Notes: generated from the letters alone by a model not told the origin. Counted from the first letter of the stretch, positions 50,922 through 61,491 are shown. The stretch is 64,000 bases of DNA from Acetobacter fabarum (GCF_011516925.1 NZ_WOTG01000002.1:496001-560000), one strand, 5' to 3'. Made by a program: numbers and translations.

Positions 50922-52360
50922 GTGTGACAGTGTTCAACTGGACCGTAGCCCTGCCTGAAATTGTGCTTGCCCTGTCGGGTATTGTCATTCTGGTGGCCGG
51001 GGTGCTCCAGCGGAAAGGGGAAGGGTTTTTCCCCGCCGCCATACTCAGTCTGCCAGCCTTTCTGGTCTGTGGTTTTCTGGTTGTGCTGTCTCCTTCGGGG
51101 GCGGGGTATGCCGGAACCTTTGTGAATGATGGCTTTGCCCGGTTCATGAAGGTGCTCATTCTGGCCGGTGGTTTTGTGGCCGTGGCGCTGAGCGTAAGTT
51201 ACCGCACTGCCGACCGGCGGCCCCTGCCGTTTGAAACCCCGGTGCTCATGCTGTTTTCCACGCTGGGGGCCATGCTTATGGCATCCTCAGCCAATTTGAT
51301 GACACTGTTTGTCGGGCTGGAACTCTCCTCCCTGTCCATTTACATCCTGTGTGCTCTGGAACGGGATAATGTTCTCTCGTCCGAAGCAGGGATGAAGTAT
51401 TTTATCCTCGGTTCTCTGGCGTCGGGCCTGCTGCTGTATGGCATCTCGCTCGTGTATGGGTATGCGGGCACCATGGAATATGCCGGACTGGTGGATGCGG
51501 TCCGGGCCGCAGCCATGCCTCCCATGGGGCTGGTCGTGGGGATTGTCTTTATCGTTGTCGGCCTGTGCTTCAAGCTCTCTGCCGTGCCGTTCCATATGTG
51601 GACGCCCGATGTGTATCAGGGTGCGCCAACACCCGTTACGGCATATATGGCTGGGGCCCCTAAATTTGCAGCCTTTGCCCTGTTCCTGCGTGTTATGGCC
51701 GGGCCGTTTGGCTCTGTTGCTCCCCGCTGGCAGATACTAGTGGAAGCGGTCTCTGTCCTGTCCATGGTTTACGGGGCTTTTGCGGCTATTCCGCAGACCA
51801 ATATCAAGCGGCTCATGGCTTATTCCTCCATCGGGCACATGGGCTATGCCATGATGGGGCTGGCGGCGGCCTCCACAGCCGGTACGCAGGCCACGCTTAT
51901 TTATCTGGCCGCCTATTTTGTTATGAATGCTGGTGTTTTTGCAGGCATTACGGCCATGCGCCGCAACGGGCGGGAAGTAAACTCCATTGCGGATCTGGCG
52001 GGCCTTGGGCGCTCGGACCCGGCTATGGCGCTTGCTCTGGCCGTGTTCATGTTCAGCATGGTCGGCGCGCCACCTCTGGCTGGCTTTTTTGGCAAGTTCA
52101 TGGTTTTTGCAGCAGCGTGGCAATCCGGCCTTTACGTGCTGGTGTGCATTGGCGCATTGTCCAGCATTGTCGGAGCCTATTATTATCTGCGGGTTGTAAA
52201 AGTTATGTATTTTGATGCGCCAGCCCATGCGCTGGACCGCCCCGCACCCAGCCTTCTGTTTGTTTCGGGCGGGATGGGTGTTGCAACTGTTGTTTTTGCT
52301 GTTGTGCTTGGGCCAATCATGTCTGTGGCGCATCAGGCCGCACTTGCTCTGGCTGGATGA
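50918..52360 (+). CDS. nuoN: NADH-quinone oxidoreductase subunit N
   Basis: Proton-pumping subunit ND2, 480 residues with about 14 helices. Diagnostic segments are GLELSSLSIYILCAL, FKLSAVPFHMWTPDVYQGAPTPVTAYMA and KRLMAYSSIGHMGYAM. The Lys and Glu of the pump channel are in place. It is normal in length. Start overlaps the remnant ORF stop; its stop overlaps birA by four bases. Confidence 0.98.
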   Translation: MSVTVFNWTVALPEIVLALSGIVILVAGVLQRKGEGFFPAAILSLPAFLVCGFLVVLSPSGAGYAGTFVNDGFARFMKVLILAGGFVAVALSVSYRTADRRPLPFETPVLMLFSTLGAMLMASSANLMTLFVGLELSSLSIYILCALERDNVLSSEAGMKYFILGSLASGLLLYGISLVYGYAGTMEYAGLVDAVRAAAMPPMGLVVGIVFIVVGLCFKLSAVPFHMWTPDVYQGAPTPVTAYMAGAPKFAAFALFLRVMAGPFGSVAPRWQILVEAVSVLSMVYGAFAAIPQTNIKRLMAYSSIGHMGYAMMGLAAASTAGTQATLIYLAAYFVMNAGVFAGITAMRRNGREVNSIADLAGLGRSDPAMALALAVFMFSMVGAPPLAGFFGKFMVFAAAWQSGLYVLVCIGALSSIVGAYYYLRVVKVMYFDAPAHALDRPAPSLLFVSGGMGVATVVFAVVLGPIMSVAHQAALALAG

Positions 52361-53106
52361 GCGGGCAGGGTAATTTCTGGCGGCTCACCTGTTTTGATGA
52401 GCTGCCATCGACCTCCGATTATTGCCTGAACGCCTGCCGTTCGGGCGACCCTGTAGCCGGGCTTGCAGTTTTGGCCCGGCGGCAGACCAAAGGCCGGGGT
52501 AGCCGCGGCCGTACATGGCTGGATGGTGGGCAGGGGCTTGCACTCAGTGTTGTGCTGGACGGCACGCAGGCCGGGCCGGAAGCGCTGGGAGGCTGGCCTT
52601 TTGTGGCGTCCCTCGGGTTTTATGATGGGCTTTTGCGTGCGCAGCCCGCGGCCCGGCCCCACCTCATGATCAAATGGCCGAACGATATTCTGCTGGATGG
52701 GCGCAAGATGGGGGGTATCCTCATCGAGCGGGAGGGGCCTTACGTTCTTGTCGGCCTTGGAGCCAATCTGGTCTCGGCTCCTGACCCGGATGTGCTGGAG
52801 CGCACGGTGGCCTGTCTTGCACAATGTGGCTCTGTCCCGGATGTGGAAGCTGTGGCCCGGTATGTGCTGGACGGGCTTACATTCTGGTCTGAGCAATGGC
52901 GGCAAAAAGGCTTTGCCAGCATTCGCGCAGCCTGGCTGGAAAGGGCGCATCCTGTGGGGACCCCCCTTGTCGTTCAGGGCGGGACTACTTATGAGAAGGG
53001 GCTCTTTGCAGGCTTGGCACCAGATGGCCGCCTGCTGCTGGACACGGAAGGTGGCATGAAGACAATCGCAACAGGGGATATTCTGCTTATGGAAAAGGGC
53101 GCATAG
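52357..53106 (+). CDS. birA: Biotin--[acetyl-CoA-carboxylase] ligase
   Basis: Attaches biotin to the AccB subunit of acetyl-CoA carboxylase. 249 residues with the ATP/biotin motif [11 protein letters not shown] near 47-57 and [19 protein letters not shown]. The N-terminal DNA-binding domain of E. coli BirA is absent, so it is a class I ligase without repressor function. Coupled to nuoN by an ATGA overlap, as in many alphaproteobacteria, and two bases before coaX. Confidence 0.95.
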   Translation: MSGQGNFWRLTCFDELPSTSDYCLNACRSGDPVAGLAVLARRQTKGRGSRGRTWLDGGQGLALSVVLDGTQAGPEALGGWPFVASLGFYDGLLRAQPAARPHLMIKWPNDILLDGRKMGGILIEREGPYVLVGLGANLVSAPDPDVLERTVACLAQCGSVPDVEAVARYVLDGLTFWSEQWRQKGFASIRAAWLERAHPVGTPLVVQGGTTYEKGLFAGLAPDGRLLLDTEGGMKTIATGDILLMEKGA

Positions 53107-53108
53107 GA

Positions 53109-53921
53109 GTGCTACTTGTCATTGATGCAGGGAATACCAATGTTGTGTTTGCTGTACACGACGGCGAAAAATGGCGTGGTGTATGGCGGATTACCATGCA
53201 GCCCCAGCGGACTTCGGATGAATATGGGGTGTGGCTGCAAGCGCTGCTGAAAACGCAGGGTCTGACCTCTGATGATATTGAAGGGGCTGTTATAGGCACG
53301 GTGGTGCCTGCGGCCCTTTACCATTTGCGTACTTTATGCCGCCAGTGGTTTGCTGTAGAGCCACTGCTGGCCTCCGCCCGGCTGGACTGGGGGTTTGCCA
53401 TCAAGATGGATAACCCGGATGAAGTCGGGGTGGACCGTCTGCTCAATGGTCTGGCCGCTCATTACACCTATGGTGGCCCGTTGACGGTTATAGATTTTGG
53501 CACAGCCACCACGTTTGATGTGGTGGATCAGGAGGGAAGTTACTGCGGCGGTGTTATTGCGCCCGGCATCAATCTGTCGGTCGAGGCATTGCATCAGGCT
53601 GCGGCAAGGCTCCCCCGTATTGGTATTGGTCGCCCCGTAGGGGAGTCCGCTATTGGGCGGAATACAGTTGCAGCCATGCGCTCAGGCGTGTTCTGGGGGT
53701 ATGTAGGGTTGATCGAGGGGATCGTTGAGAGGATCCGCCGTGAAGTGGGGCCTTCCATGAAGGTGCTCGCAACAGGCGGTCTGGCTCCGCTCTTCTCGGA
53801 GGGGACAACGGTCTTTGACCATGTGGATTCAATGCTGACCCTTAACGGGTTGCGCTTGCTGGCGGGGCGAAACCCCCTGCCGAAACTGACAGTAGAACGA
53901 GATTTTTTGGCTGAAGGATAA
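53109..53921 (+). CDS. coaX: Type III pantothenate kinase
   Basis: First enzyme of coenzyme A synthesis, phosphorylating pantothenate. 270 residues with the ASKHA ATP-binding motif [16 protein letters not shown] at the N-terminus, the [10 protein letters not shown] segment and [14 protein letters not shown] followed by GGVIAPGI. Type III enzymes need a monovalent cation and resist CoA feedback. GTG start at 53109 with AGGAG close by. Lies between birA and rnj. Confidence 0.96.
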   Translation: MLLVIDAGNTNVVFAVHDGEKWRGVWRITMQPQRTSDEYGVWLQALLKTQGLTSDDIEGAVIGTVVPAALYHLRTLCRQWFAVEPLLASARLDWGFAIKMDNPDEVGVDRLLNGLAAHYTYGGPLTVIDFGTATTFDVVDQEGSYCGGVIAPGINLSVEALHQAAARLPRIGIGRPVGESAIGRNTVAAMRSGVFWGYVGLIEGIVERIRREVGPSMKVLATGGLAPLFSEGTTVFDHVDSMLTLNGLRLLAGRNPLPKLTVERDFLAEG

Positions 53922-53930
53922 TCGGATAAT

Positions 53931-55574
53931 ATGACTGAACAGAACGGCGATCTGGCCTTTCTGCCCTTGGGCGGAACGGGTGAGATCGGCATGAACCTCA
54001 ACCTGTATCGTCAGGGCGATACATGGTTGGCGATTGATTGCGGCATTGGCTTTAGCGGGAACGATACCCCCGAAGCAGAAATTCTGGTGCCCGACCCCGC
54101 CTTTATTGTCGAGCGGCGGAACCAGTTGGCCGGGCTGGTTATTACCCATGCGCACGAAGACCATATTGGTGCCGTGGCGCATGTGTGGCCCATGCTGCAA
54201 TGCCCCATTTACGTTACGCCGTTTGCAAGTGCCGTACTGCGCCGCAAGCTGGCCGAAGCCCGCCTGATGGATGTGCCGATCCGCGTGATCATGCCCGGTG
54301 CGCGCTTTAATGTGGGCCCGTTTGATATTGAGTTCGTGCCGGTTACGCATTCCGTGCCCGAAGCCCAGTCCATGGTCCTGCGTACTCCGGCAGGGATTGT
54401 GGTTCACACAGGCGACTGGAAGTTTGACCCCGAACCGCTGGTTGGCCCCGCAACAGACCTGAACCGCCTTGCCGAAATTGGTGAGGAGGGCGTTCTTGCA
54501 CTGGTGTGCGACAGCACGAACGTGATGAAGCCCGGCCCTTCGCGCTCCGAGTCCGAAGTGCGCGTGAGCATGACCGAACTGGTGGCAAGCCTTAAGGGGC
54601 GCATTGCCGTGACCTGCTTTGCCTCCAACGTGGCGCGGGTGGAAACCATTGCCATGGCCGCACAGGCCGCTGGCCGCACGGTTGTGCTGGTCGGGCGTTC
54701 GCTGCGTAACCTGGATACGGCTGCGCGTGAGTGTGGTTATTTGTCTGGTGTTCTGCCGTTCCTGAGTGAGCAGGACGTGAACGATGTGCCTGATGACCAG
54801 CTGCTCATGATCATCACGGGCAGCCAGGGCGAGCCGCGCTCGGCTCTGTCGCGTATTTCCATGGACGTGCATCCCAATATTTCCCTCGGGGAAGGGGATA
54901 CGGTCATTTATTCCAGCCGCATGATTCCGGGTAATGAGCGGGCGATCATGGCGGTGCAGGATAATCTGGCAAAGCGTGGCGTTAAGGTTATTACCGACCG
55001 TGAACACTTTGTGCATGTTTCGGGCCATGCCACGGGTGGTGACGTGCAGAAGATGTACGAACTGCTCAAGCCCCAGCATGTGGTGCCGGTGCATGGCGAA
55101 TGGCGGCACCTGACCGCACAGGCCGCTCTGGCGCAGGAAATGGGTATTGCTCCCATTCTGCTGGAGGACGGGGATATTCTACGTCTTTCCCCGGGTAAGC
55201 TGGAAGTGGTGGATACCGCCCCCACAGGCCGCCTCGCGCTGGACGGCAACCGCCTGCTGCCCATGAATGGTGGCGTGCTGGCAGCCCGCCGCAAAATGCT
55301 GTTTAACGGCATTGTCATTGGCAGTTTTGCTGTGGATGACGAAGGCTTTGTTATTGGCGACCCCAAGGTGAGCGCGCCCGGCCTGCTGGACCCGGATGAT
55401 CTGGAAAGTGTGCGTGTGCGCGAGGAATTCGCCAACGCGCTGGACGTAATCCCCGATGAACTGCGCAACGAGGATGGAGCCTTCCGCGAGGCCGCCAAAA
55501 CCGCCCTGCGCCGCGCTCTTGGCCGCAAGCTGCAAAAGCGCCCGCTGGTGGATGTGCACGTGCTGCGCGTATAA
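53931..55574 (+). CDS. rnj: Ribonuclease J
   Basis: Metallo-beta-lactamase fold RNase with endonuclease and 5'-to-3' exonuclease activity on mRNA and rRNA. 547 residues. Zinc motifs THAHEDHIGAVAHV near residues 71-84, HTGDWKFDP, the beta-CASP region SGHATGGD and VPVHGEWRHL are present. It ends the nuoN-birA-coaX-rnj group and is followed by a terminator. The nine-base gap after coaX indicates cotranscription. Confidence 0.96.
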   Translation: MTEQNGDLAFLPLGGTGEIGMNLNLYRQGDTWLAIDCGIGFSGNDTPEAEILVPDPAFIVERRNQLAGLVITHAHEDHIGAVAHVWPMLQCPIYVTPFASAVLRRKLAEARLMDVPIRVIMPGARFNVGPFDIEFVPVTHSVPEAQSMVLRTPAGIVVHTGDWKFDPEPLVGPATDLNRLAEIGEEGVLALVCDSTNVMKPGPSRSESEVRVSMTELVASLKGRIAVTCFASNVARVETIAMAAQAAGRTVVLVGRSLRNLDTAARECGYLSGVLPFLSEQDVNDVPDDQLLMIITGSQGEPRSALSRISMDVHPNISLGEGDTVIYSSRMIPGNERAIMAVQDNLAKRGVKVITDREHFVHVSGHATGGDVQKMYELLKPQHVVPVHGEWRHLTAQAALAQEMGIAPILLEDGDILRLSPGKLEVVDTAPTGRLALDGNRLLPMNGGVLAARRKMLFNGIVIGSFAVDDEGFVIGDPKVSAPGLLDPDDLESVRVREEFANALDVIPDELRNEDGAFREAAKTALRRALGRKLQKRPLVDVHVLRV

Positions 55575-55599
55575 GGCGTTTTAGATACCGACGAACAAG

Positions 55600-55626
55600 A
55601 AAGCCCGGTCCTGCCGGGTTTTCTTT
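55600..55626 (+). terminator. Rho-independent terminator after rnj
   Basis: Stem AAGCCCGG (55601-55608) / CCGGGTTT (55614-55621) with one G-T pair and a TCCTG loop, followed by a T-rich tract TTTTCTTTC. It lies about 25 bases after the rnj stop and separates the upstream operon from proS. Confidence 0.8.
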
Positions 55627-55710
55627 CGTTCAGGGCTGTTTTACAGCTTGATAACAGATAACACAGGCATGCCTCTCCTTTTGCCGGAGGTACGCCCCAT
55701 ACAAGGCTGA

Positions 55711-57033
55711 ATGCACATGCGTCTTTCGCGCAGCTTTCTTCCCACCCTCAAGGAAAATCCGGCAGAGGCGCAGATCGTCTCTCACAGGCTCATGCTGCGC
55801 GCGGGGCTGATCCGCCAGACGGCTTCGGGCATTTATGCCTGGCTGCCAGCCGGGCTTAAGGTGCTGCGCAACATCAGCCAGATTGTGCGTGAAGAGCAGG
55901 ACCGGGTGGATGCGCAGGAAGTGCTTATGCCTACCTTGCAGTCCGCAGACCTGTGGCGCCGCTCCGGCCGTTACGATGCGTACGGGCCGGAAATGCTGCG
56001 TATTCAGGACCGCCACAAGCGCGAACTGCTGTACGGGCCAACCAATGAGGAAATGGTGACAGACCTGTTCGGTCAGTCAGTAAAATCCTATAAGGACCTG
56101 CCGCAGGTTCTGTACCACATTCAGTGGAAATTCCGCGATGAAATGCGTCCTCGCTTTGGCGTGATGCGTGGCCGCGAATTTCTGATGAAGGACGCCTACA
56201 GCTTTGATGTGGATTACGCATCTGCCGTAGCCACCTACCGGCGCATGATGCTGGCTTACCTGCGCACCTTCCAGCGTCTGGGTGTGCGGGCTGTTCCCAT
56301 GCGGGCCGATACAGGGCCAATCGGTGGGGAACTGAGCCACGAATTCCTTATTCTCGCCCCAACGGGGGAAAGTGGGGTGTTCTATGATGCCGCACTGGAA
56401 GATCAGGACTGGCTGGACGAACCCGTGGACACCAGCAGCCCCGAAGCGCTGGAAGCCTTCTTCAACCGTGTGACTACGCCTTATGCCGCCACGGATGAAA
56501 TGCATGATACTGCAGCATGGGACGCAGTGCCCGACGCCCAGAAGCGTGAAGGCCGCGGTGTTGAGGTCGGTCATATTTTCTACTTTGGTACCAAATACAC
56601 GGAATCCATGGGGGTGAGTGTTAGTGGTGCCGATGGTGCGCAGTTCTTCCCCGAAATGGGGTCCTACGGCATTGGGGTCTCCCGCCTTGCCGGGGCTATT
56701 ATTGAAGCCTGCCACGATGAAAACGGCATTATCTGGCCCGATTCCGTAGCTCCTTTCCGCGCTGCTATCCTGAACCTGAAGTCCGGTGATGCGCTGTGTG
56801 ATGAGGTGTGCGAGCAGATTTACGCAAAAGCGCCAGAAGCATTCCTGTATGATGACCGGTCCGAACGGGCTGGCGTAAAATTTGCCGATGCCGATCTGAT
56901 GGGTCATCCGTGGCAGATCGTGGTTGGTCCCCGTAGCGCCAAGGAAGGCCGGGTGGAACTCAAGCGCCGCGCCACAGGGGAACGGCAGGAGCTGAGCGTG
57001 GATGAAGCGCTGGCTCTGGTTCTGGCGGGCTGA
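55711..57033 (+). CDS. proS: Proline--tRNA ligase, short alphaproteobacterial type
   Basis: Charges tRNA-Pro. 440 residues. Class II motifs are visible: motif 2 as [31 protein letters not shown] (conserved core [10 protein letters not shown]) and motif 3 near SYGIGVSRL, then an anticodon-binding domain. It lacks most of the roughly 180-residue insertion that carries Ala-tRNA editing in E. coli ProS, as is usual in alphaproteobacteria, so mischarged Ala-tRNA-Pro would need a separate editing protein. Start at 55711 or 55717. Five bases separate it from lolC. Confidence 0.97.
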   Translation: MHMRLSRSFLPTLKENPAEAQIVSHRLMLRAGLIRQTASGIYAWLPAGLKVLRNISQIVREEQDRVDAQEVLMPTLQSADLWRRSGRYDAYGPEMLRIQDRHKRELLYGPTNEEMVTDLFGQSVKSYKDLPQVLYHIQWKFRDEMRPRFGVMRGREFLMKDAYSFDVDYASAVATYRRMMLAYLRTFQRLGVRAVPMRADTGPIGGELSHEFLILAPTGESGVFYDAALEDQDWLDEPVDTSSPEALEAFFNRVTTPYAATDEMHDTAAWDAVPDAQKREGRGVEVGHIFYFGTKYTESMGVSVSGADGAQFFPEMGSYGIGVSRLAGAIIEACHDENGIIWPDSVAPFRAAILNLKSGDALCDEVCEQIYAKAPEAFLYDDRSERAGVKFADADLMGHPWQIVVGPRSAKEGRVELKRRATGERQELSVDEALALVLAG

Positions 57034-57038
57034 GCACC

Positions 57039-58289
57039 ATGTTCGGTCCCTTCGAGCGTGCGGTAGCTGGCCGTTATCTCCGCGCGCGGCGTGGGGAGCG
57101 GTTTGTTTCCATCATCGCCATATTTTCTCTGGTTGGTATTGCGCTGGGTGTTGCAACGCTGATCATTGTCATGGCGGTGATGAACGGTTTTCAGGCCGAT
57201 CTTATGGGCCGTATTCTGGGCCTGAACGGGGACCTGAGCATTTATGGCGCAGGGCGTACCATCTCCCAATATGAAGATGTGGCGCAGGAAGTCCGCTCTG
57301 TTCCTGATGTGCTGAGTGCCACACCCATTATAGAAGGGCAGGTGCTGCTCAGTGCCGGGTCTTACAGTGCCGGTGGTGTGGTGCACGGCATTACGGCACA
57401 GGGCCTGCACGACCTTACGGCGGTCAGTTCCTCCCTTGTCGCGGGGTCTCTGGACCAGTTTGGTCAGGGGGATGACTCCATTGTGGTTGGTGTAACCATG
57501 GCCGAGCGGGCAGGGCTGTCTATTGGTTCGCGCCTGACGCTGGTTTCGCCCGAAGGGGCGGCCACTGCTTTTGGCACGGTACCGCGTGTGCGCTCATACC
57601 GTGTGAGCGCGATTTTTGACGCCGGGGTGAATGACTATAATTCCAGCGTTGTGTTCCTGCCTATGCACGCCGCTCAGGTATATTTCCAGATGCCAGGCAA
57701 GGTGACGCAGATTCAGGTCGCCACAAAGGATGCGCAGCATGTGCGCCCGGTTACTATGGCCATTGTCAGGGCTGTGGATGACCCGGGTTTGCGGGTGCTG
57801 GACTGGACAACGGCCAATAACGCATTGTTCGGGGCCGTGCAGGTGGAACAGAACGTAATGTTCCTGATCCTGACCCTGATTATTGTTGTGGCGGCGTTCA
57901 ATGTCATTTCCTCCCTGATCATGATGGTCAAGGACAAAACGGCCGACATTGCCGTGCTGCGCACCATTGGGGCCAGTCGTGGCGCCATTATGCGTATTTT
58001 TTTGATGTGTGGGGCATCGGTGGGTGTTACCGGCACGGTGGCGGGGACGGCACTGGGCATTGTGTTCTGCATGAATATCGAGCGTATCAGGCAGTTGTTG
58101 CAAAGCCTGACGGGCACAAACCTGTTTAACCCGGAGGTGTATTACCTTGAACACCTGCCAGCCAAGCTGGATTGGGGGCAGGTTGGCGAGGTAATTGGCA
58201 TGGCGCTCCTGCTTTCGCTTCTGGCAACATTGTATCCAGCCTGGCGCGCAGCCAGAACAGACCCGGTCGAGGCGCTACGTCATGAATGA
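57039..58289 (+). CDS. lolC: Lipoprotein-releasing ABC permease LolC/LolE
   Basis: Inner-membrane component that releases outer-membrane lipoproteins to LolA. 416 residues: helix 1 at about 23-48, a periplasmic domain about 50-270, then three helices ending with [26 protein letters not shown], the coupling and terminal signature of the family. Only one LolC/E gene is seen, so the transporter probably uses two copies, as is typical of alphaproteobacteria. It overlaps lolD by eight bases. Confidence 0.95.
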   Translation: MFGPFERAVAGRYLRARRGERFVSIIAIFSLVGIALGVATLIIVMAVMNGFQADLMGRILGLNGDLSIYGAGRTISQYEDVAQEVRSVPDVLSATPIIEGQVLLSAGSYSAGGVVHGITAQGLHDLTAVSSSLVAGSLDQFGQGDDSIVVGVTMAERAGLSIGSRLTLVSPEGAATAFGTVPRVRSYRVSAIFDAGVNDYNSSVVFLPMHAAQVYFQMPGKVTQIQVATKDAQHVRPVTMAIVRAVDDPGLRVLDWTTANNALFGAVQVEQNVMFLILTLIIVVAAFNVISSLIMMVKDKTADIAVLRTIGASRGAIMRIFLMCGASVGVTGTVAGTALGIVFCMNIERIRQLLQSLTGTNLFNPEVYYLEHLPAKLDWGQVGEVIGMALLLSLLATLYPAWRAARTDPVEALRHE

Positions 58290-58968
58290 TACTGCGGTGC
58301 TCCGCCTGAACGGCGTTCAAAAAACCTATCGCAGTGGGGAGCATGACGTGCTGCCCATTTTGCAGGGGGCGGATTTTACCCTCAATGCGGGGGAAATCGT
58401 GGCGCTGGTTGCGCCATCGGGCACGGGTAAGTCCACGCTTTTGCATCTGGCAGGTCTGCTGGATACGCCAGATGCGGGGGACATTATTATTCGTGGTCAA
58501 TCGACCAGCACCATGGCCGATGCCGGGCGCACAGCCCTGCGGCGGGATGAAATCGGGTTTGTGTACCAGTTCCACCACCTGCTGGGGGAATTTACCGCGC
58601 GGGAAAATGTGGTTCTGCCGCAAATGATCGCAGGTGTGCCCAAGCGGGTAGCCCGGAAGGAAGCTGAGCGCCTGCTGGAGATGTTTGGCCTTGCCCACAG
58701 GGTGGACCATCTGCCGGGCAAGCTTTCTGGTGGGGAGCAGCAGCGTGTGGCTATTGCGCGCGCGCTGGCTAATGCCCCCTCCCTGCTGCTGGCGGATGAA
58801 CCTACTGGCAACCTGGACGTGCATACGGCAGACGCGGTGTTTACCGAACTGCTGGAAGCCGTGCGCAAGCGCGGTCTGGCCGCACTGGTTGCAACCCATA
58901 ATGAGGAACTTCTGCCGCGCATGGACCGGGTTGTAACCCTGCGCGATGGCAAGCTTGTTACGCGTTAG
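58282..58968 (+). CDS. lolD: Lipoprotein-releasing ABC ATPase LolD
   Basis: ATPase of the Lol exporter, 228 residues. Walker [10 protein letters not shown] near 44-52, the signature [15 protein letters not shown] and Walker [13 protein letters not shown] are present. The family's [22 protein letters not shown]-loop region is clear. ATG 58282 lies inside the end of lolC. A strong terminator follows. Confidence 0.97.
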   Translation: MNDTAVLRLNGVQKTYRSGEHDVLPILQGADFTLNAGEIVALVAPSGTGKSTLLHLAGLLDTPDAGDIIIRGQSTSTMADAGRTALRRDEIGFVYQFHHLLGEFTARENVVLPQMIAGVPKRVARKEAERLLEMFGLAHRVDHLPGKLSGGEQQRVAIARALANAPSLLLADEPTGNLDVHTADAVFTELLEAVRKRGLAALVATHNEELLPRMDRVVTLRDGKLVTR

Positions 58969-58985
58969 AAGGCACACGGCATAAG

Positions 58986-59025
58986 GCGGCATTCCTTAGC
59001 ACTAGGGGGAATGCCGCTTTTTTTT
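58986..59025 (+). terminator. Rho-independent terminator of the proS-lolCD unit
   Basis: Ten-base-pair perfect stem GCGGCATTCC (58986-58995) / GGAATGCCGC (59008-59017) with a 12-base loop, followed by eight T (59018-59025). It is oriented for the plus strand only, 17 bases after lolD. Confidence 0.94.
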
Positions 59026-59038
59026 ATGTTCGCTGGGG

Positions 59039-59530
59039 TTATACCGCGGGTAGCAAAGCCCGTTCGACCGCATTGCGCACGCGGGCGGAGGTGGGTGGCG
59101 TTATGGAAGAAAACCATGCAACCGGCTGGCCGTTACGCCCGATCAGGTATTTGAAGAAATTCCATCTGGGGCGTGCCAGAAAGCCCAGCTCTGCATCCAG
59201 CCATTTAAACAGCGGTATGGCGTTCTGGCCTTTGACAACGCTGCGGGCTGCCATGGGGAAAGCAACGCCGTAGTTCTTCTGGCAGAATGTTGCGATGTCT
59301 TCCGATGTGCCGGGCTCCTGCTGACCAAAGTCATTGCTGGGAACGCCAATAACCACCAGCCCGGCTTTGTGGAACTGTGTCCATAAAGCCTGCAATCCCT
59401 CATATTGTGGGGTAAACCCACATTTGGAGGCGGTGTTCACGATCAGGATGGGTTGGCCCCTGTAGGCACTCAGATCAATGCTGCTGCCATCGAGTGCGGG
59501 TAGGGTAAAATCGTATATGCTTGTTGCCAA
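59039..59530 (-). CDS. Glutathione peroxidase family protein (Cys type)
   Basis: Peroxide-reducing thiol enzyme of 163 residues. The catalytic Cys is in NTASKCGFTPQYEGLQ; GVPSNDFGQQEPG and WNFFKYLIGRNG supply the Gln and Trp of the catalytic tetrad. A Cys replaces selenocysteine, so thioredoxin is the likely reductant. A TTG start at 59530 is chosen because AAGGG lies about 7 bases upstream and it gives the usual family N-terminus (ATSIYDFTLPAL). An ATG at 59569 would add 13 residues but has a poor ribosome site. It is divergent from the IclR regulator. Confidence 0.9.
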   Translation of the reverse strand: MATSIYDFTLPALDGSSIDLSAYRGQPILIVNTASKCGFTPQYEGLQALWTQFHKAGLVVIGVPSNDFGQQEPGTSEDIATFCQKNYGVAFPMAARSVVKGQNAIPLFKWLDAELGFLARPRWNFFKYLIGRNGQPVAWFSSITPPTSARVRNAVERALLPAV

Positions 59531-59712
59531 GGTGCTGCCCTTTTGCTGCTTTTGTGGCAGGTAAGGCATCCTGTGTAGCGCACCACAAGAGAAGGAGCGA
59601 GATGTTATGCTGTCTGCAAGTAGTGGGTGGAAGCCTGCTGCCCTGTTCCGGGTTCTTGTGCCAGACTTCCACCACATCTTGTGCGCGGCAAGATCGTGTT
59701 CTGCTTTTTGTT

Positions 59713-59752
59713 GTTCATTATGTTGAACTCGATCCCGTATGTGGAATATGAA
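59713..59752 (+). promoter_or_regulatory. Candidate promoter and palindromic operator of the IclR gene
   Basis: The palindrome GTTCA-TTATGT-TGAAC at 59713-59728 overlaps a -35 TTGAAC (59723-59728). A -10-like TATGAA is at 59747-59752, 18 bases further, and the IclR start follows at 59775. IclR proteins usually bind such palindromes and repress themselves. Both elements are inferred from sequence only. The surrounding 240 bases are AT-richer than their neighbours. Confidence 0.4.
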
Positions 59753-59774
59753 GATATGAGCCTCTCCTGTCAAC

Positions 59775-60575
59775 ATGGAAAATAAGAATAACATGTCCAA
59801 ATCGCAGGATACGGTTCCCGCTCTACGCAGGGCCGTTCGTATACTTGATATGGTCAAGGATGCCGCCAAACCGCCTTTGGCGGCAGATGTAGCCCGTCAG
59901 CTCGATTTGCCGCGCAGCACGGCCCATGGTCTGCTGGCGGTTATGCAGGAGCTGGGCCTGCTGGAAAAAACAGTCACGCAGGGGTACCGGCTGGGAACAC
60001 GTCTGCTTGATTGGGCCGGCGACGTTACGGAAAAGCGGGATCTGGTGAGTGAGTTCTACCACGTGCTGGAGACTCGCACGGATCTGGAGGCCTTTACCGT
60101 TACCCTCACCATGCTGGAGGGGGCGGAGGTTGTGTATGTGGCCTGCCGTAACAGCGCGACCGTGCTGGGGGCGTCCTTCAGGGTAGGGATGCGCCTGCCT
60201 GCCATATTTACGGCCACAGGTAATGCCATGCTGGCGGGTATGGATGATGCCTCCTTCCGGGAATGGCTGGCCCTGCACCCTGTTACAACCTGGCCCCAGC
60301 CTCTGACGCCTAATGGCATATGCTCGGTTACAACGCTGGTGCGCGAAATTGCCGAAATCAAGGATCGTGGATATGCGGTGGATGACGAGCAGGTGCATGA
60401 CGGGCTGTGGTGCTTTGGCGCGGCTGTCAAAGACCATTCAGGGTGTGCACTGGCCGGAATCGGGATCAGCCTGCCGCAGGCGGAGCTGGGGCGGTACAGC
60501 GTTGCGCGTCTGGGGGGTGTTGCATCCCGTCTGGCAGAGGCGGTTTCCTTCCGGCTTGGTTATCGCGCAGGATAA
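59775..60575 (+). CDS. IclR family transcriptional regulator
   Basis: A 266-residue regulator with an N-terminal winged helix (ALRRAVRILDMVKDA, DLPRSTAHGLLAVMQELGLLEK at about residues 16-65) and a C-terminal ligand-binding domain (about 80-260) with the GTFVHxSA-like FTATGNAMLAGM region and DDEQVHDGLWCFGAAVKDHSG. The effector and targets are unknown. No strong ribosome binding site precedes the ATG at 59775, and an in-frame ATG lies at 59793. It is divergent from the peroxidase gene, which may be a target. Confidence 0.87.
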   Translation: MENKNNMSKSQDTVPALRRAVRILDMVKDAAKPPLAADVARQLDLPRSTAHGLLAVMQELGLLEKTVTQGYRLGTRLLDWAGDVTEKRDLVSEFYHVLETRTDLEAFTVTLTMLEGAEVVYVACRNSATVLGASFRVGMRLPAIFTATGNAMLAGMDDASFREWLALHPVTTWPQPLTPNGICSVTTLVREIAEIKDRGYAVDDEQVHDGLWCFGAAVKDHSGCALAGIGISLPQAELGRYSVARLGGVASRLAEAVSFRLGYRAG

Positions 60576-60636
60576 GGTTTTGCCTGCGGGCGGAATGGAA
60601 CAGAACATGCGTCTTGCTGCTATGCGGGCTGGAATA

Positions 60637-61476
60637 ATGAACCGGAAAAACACATGCCGCCGCCATATGCGCGGCATTGCCATGGGCCTGCTCCTTGGCA
60701 TGCTGCCGTTGGCCTTTTACCCCGCTGTGCAGCAGGCCCGTGCGGAAGGGGGGCTCATGCAGACCTCTGCGCGGTATCTGATCAATGTGCATGGCCTGCA
60801 TGTGTTAACAGCCAATGTCGGGTACAGGCTGGGGATCAATGCCTATAGCGGCATTGCGCAGGTTCAGACTGCAGGTTTTTTTGGTCTGTTCGTACAGACC
60901 GATATGCGTATGCAGGGCTCTGGTCAGTTTTTGGCCAGCGGGCAGCCTGAACCCGCGCAGTATGACAGCGCAGGCACCTATAATCATGAGCAGAGCCACC
61001 TGCACATGACGTATCAGGCTGGTGTGCCGCAGATTACGGTGCAGGAGCCTCCCATAGGCACCCGGGAAAAGGTAACCCCCGAAGAACGGGCTGGCGCGCA
61101 GGATATTGTTGCCCTGCTGGTTGGGCTGGTGCACCAGATGCAAACCCATAATCGTTGTGATGAAGCCCCCCAGAAGCTGTTTGATGGCTTGCGCCTGAGC
61201 GTGCTGAGCCTGCGCAATACGGGGGTGGAGCGCCCACCCTCCAGCGCATCCCATGCGTGGGGGAGCGAGTCCGTGACCTGCAATTTTGTTTTGCAGCAGG
61301 TTAAGGGATTTACGGCCAATGGGCAGTTCAGCAAACTCAGGCAGCCGCAGATCGGCCGGGTCTGGTTTGAGAATATTCCCAACATAGGTATGTCGGTTGT
61401 CAGGCTGGAAGTGGAGCACCCCAAAATGGGGCATGTTGTCATGCGGCTGGACGAAACACCCAAGCAAACGCCCTGA
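60637..61476 (+). CDS. DUF3108 family exported protein
   Basis: A 279-residue protein with an N-terminal signal peptide: positive MNRKNTCRRHMR, hydrophobic GIAMGLLLGMLPLAF, then an Ala-rich cleavage region near ARAEGG. The rest is a mainly beta-strand DUF3108 domain, probably periplasmic, of unknown function. ATG 60637 is picked because it places the signal peptide at the start; in-frame ATGs lie upstream at 60595, 60607 and 60622. It follows the IclR gene by 61 bases and shares a terminator region with glmS. Confidence 0.78.
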   Translation: MNRKNTCRRHMRGIAMGLLLGMLPLAFYPAVQQARAEGGLMQTSARYLINVHGLHVLTANVGYRLGINAYSGIAQVQTAGFFGLFVQTDMRMQGSGQFLASGQPEPAQYDSAGTYNHEQSHLHMTYQAGVPQITVQEPPIGTREKVTPEERAGAQDIVALLVGLVHQMQTHNRCDEAPQKLFDGLRLSVLSLRNTGVERPPSSASHAWGSESVTCNFVLQQVKGFTANGQFSKLRQPQIGRVWFENIPNIGMSVVRLEVEHPKMGHVVMRLDETPKQTP

Positions 61477-61491
61477 ACCGCAAAAGCAAGG

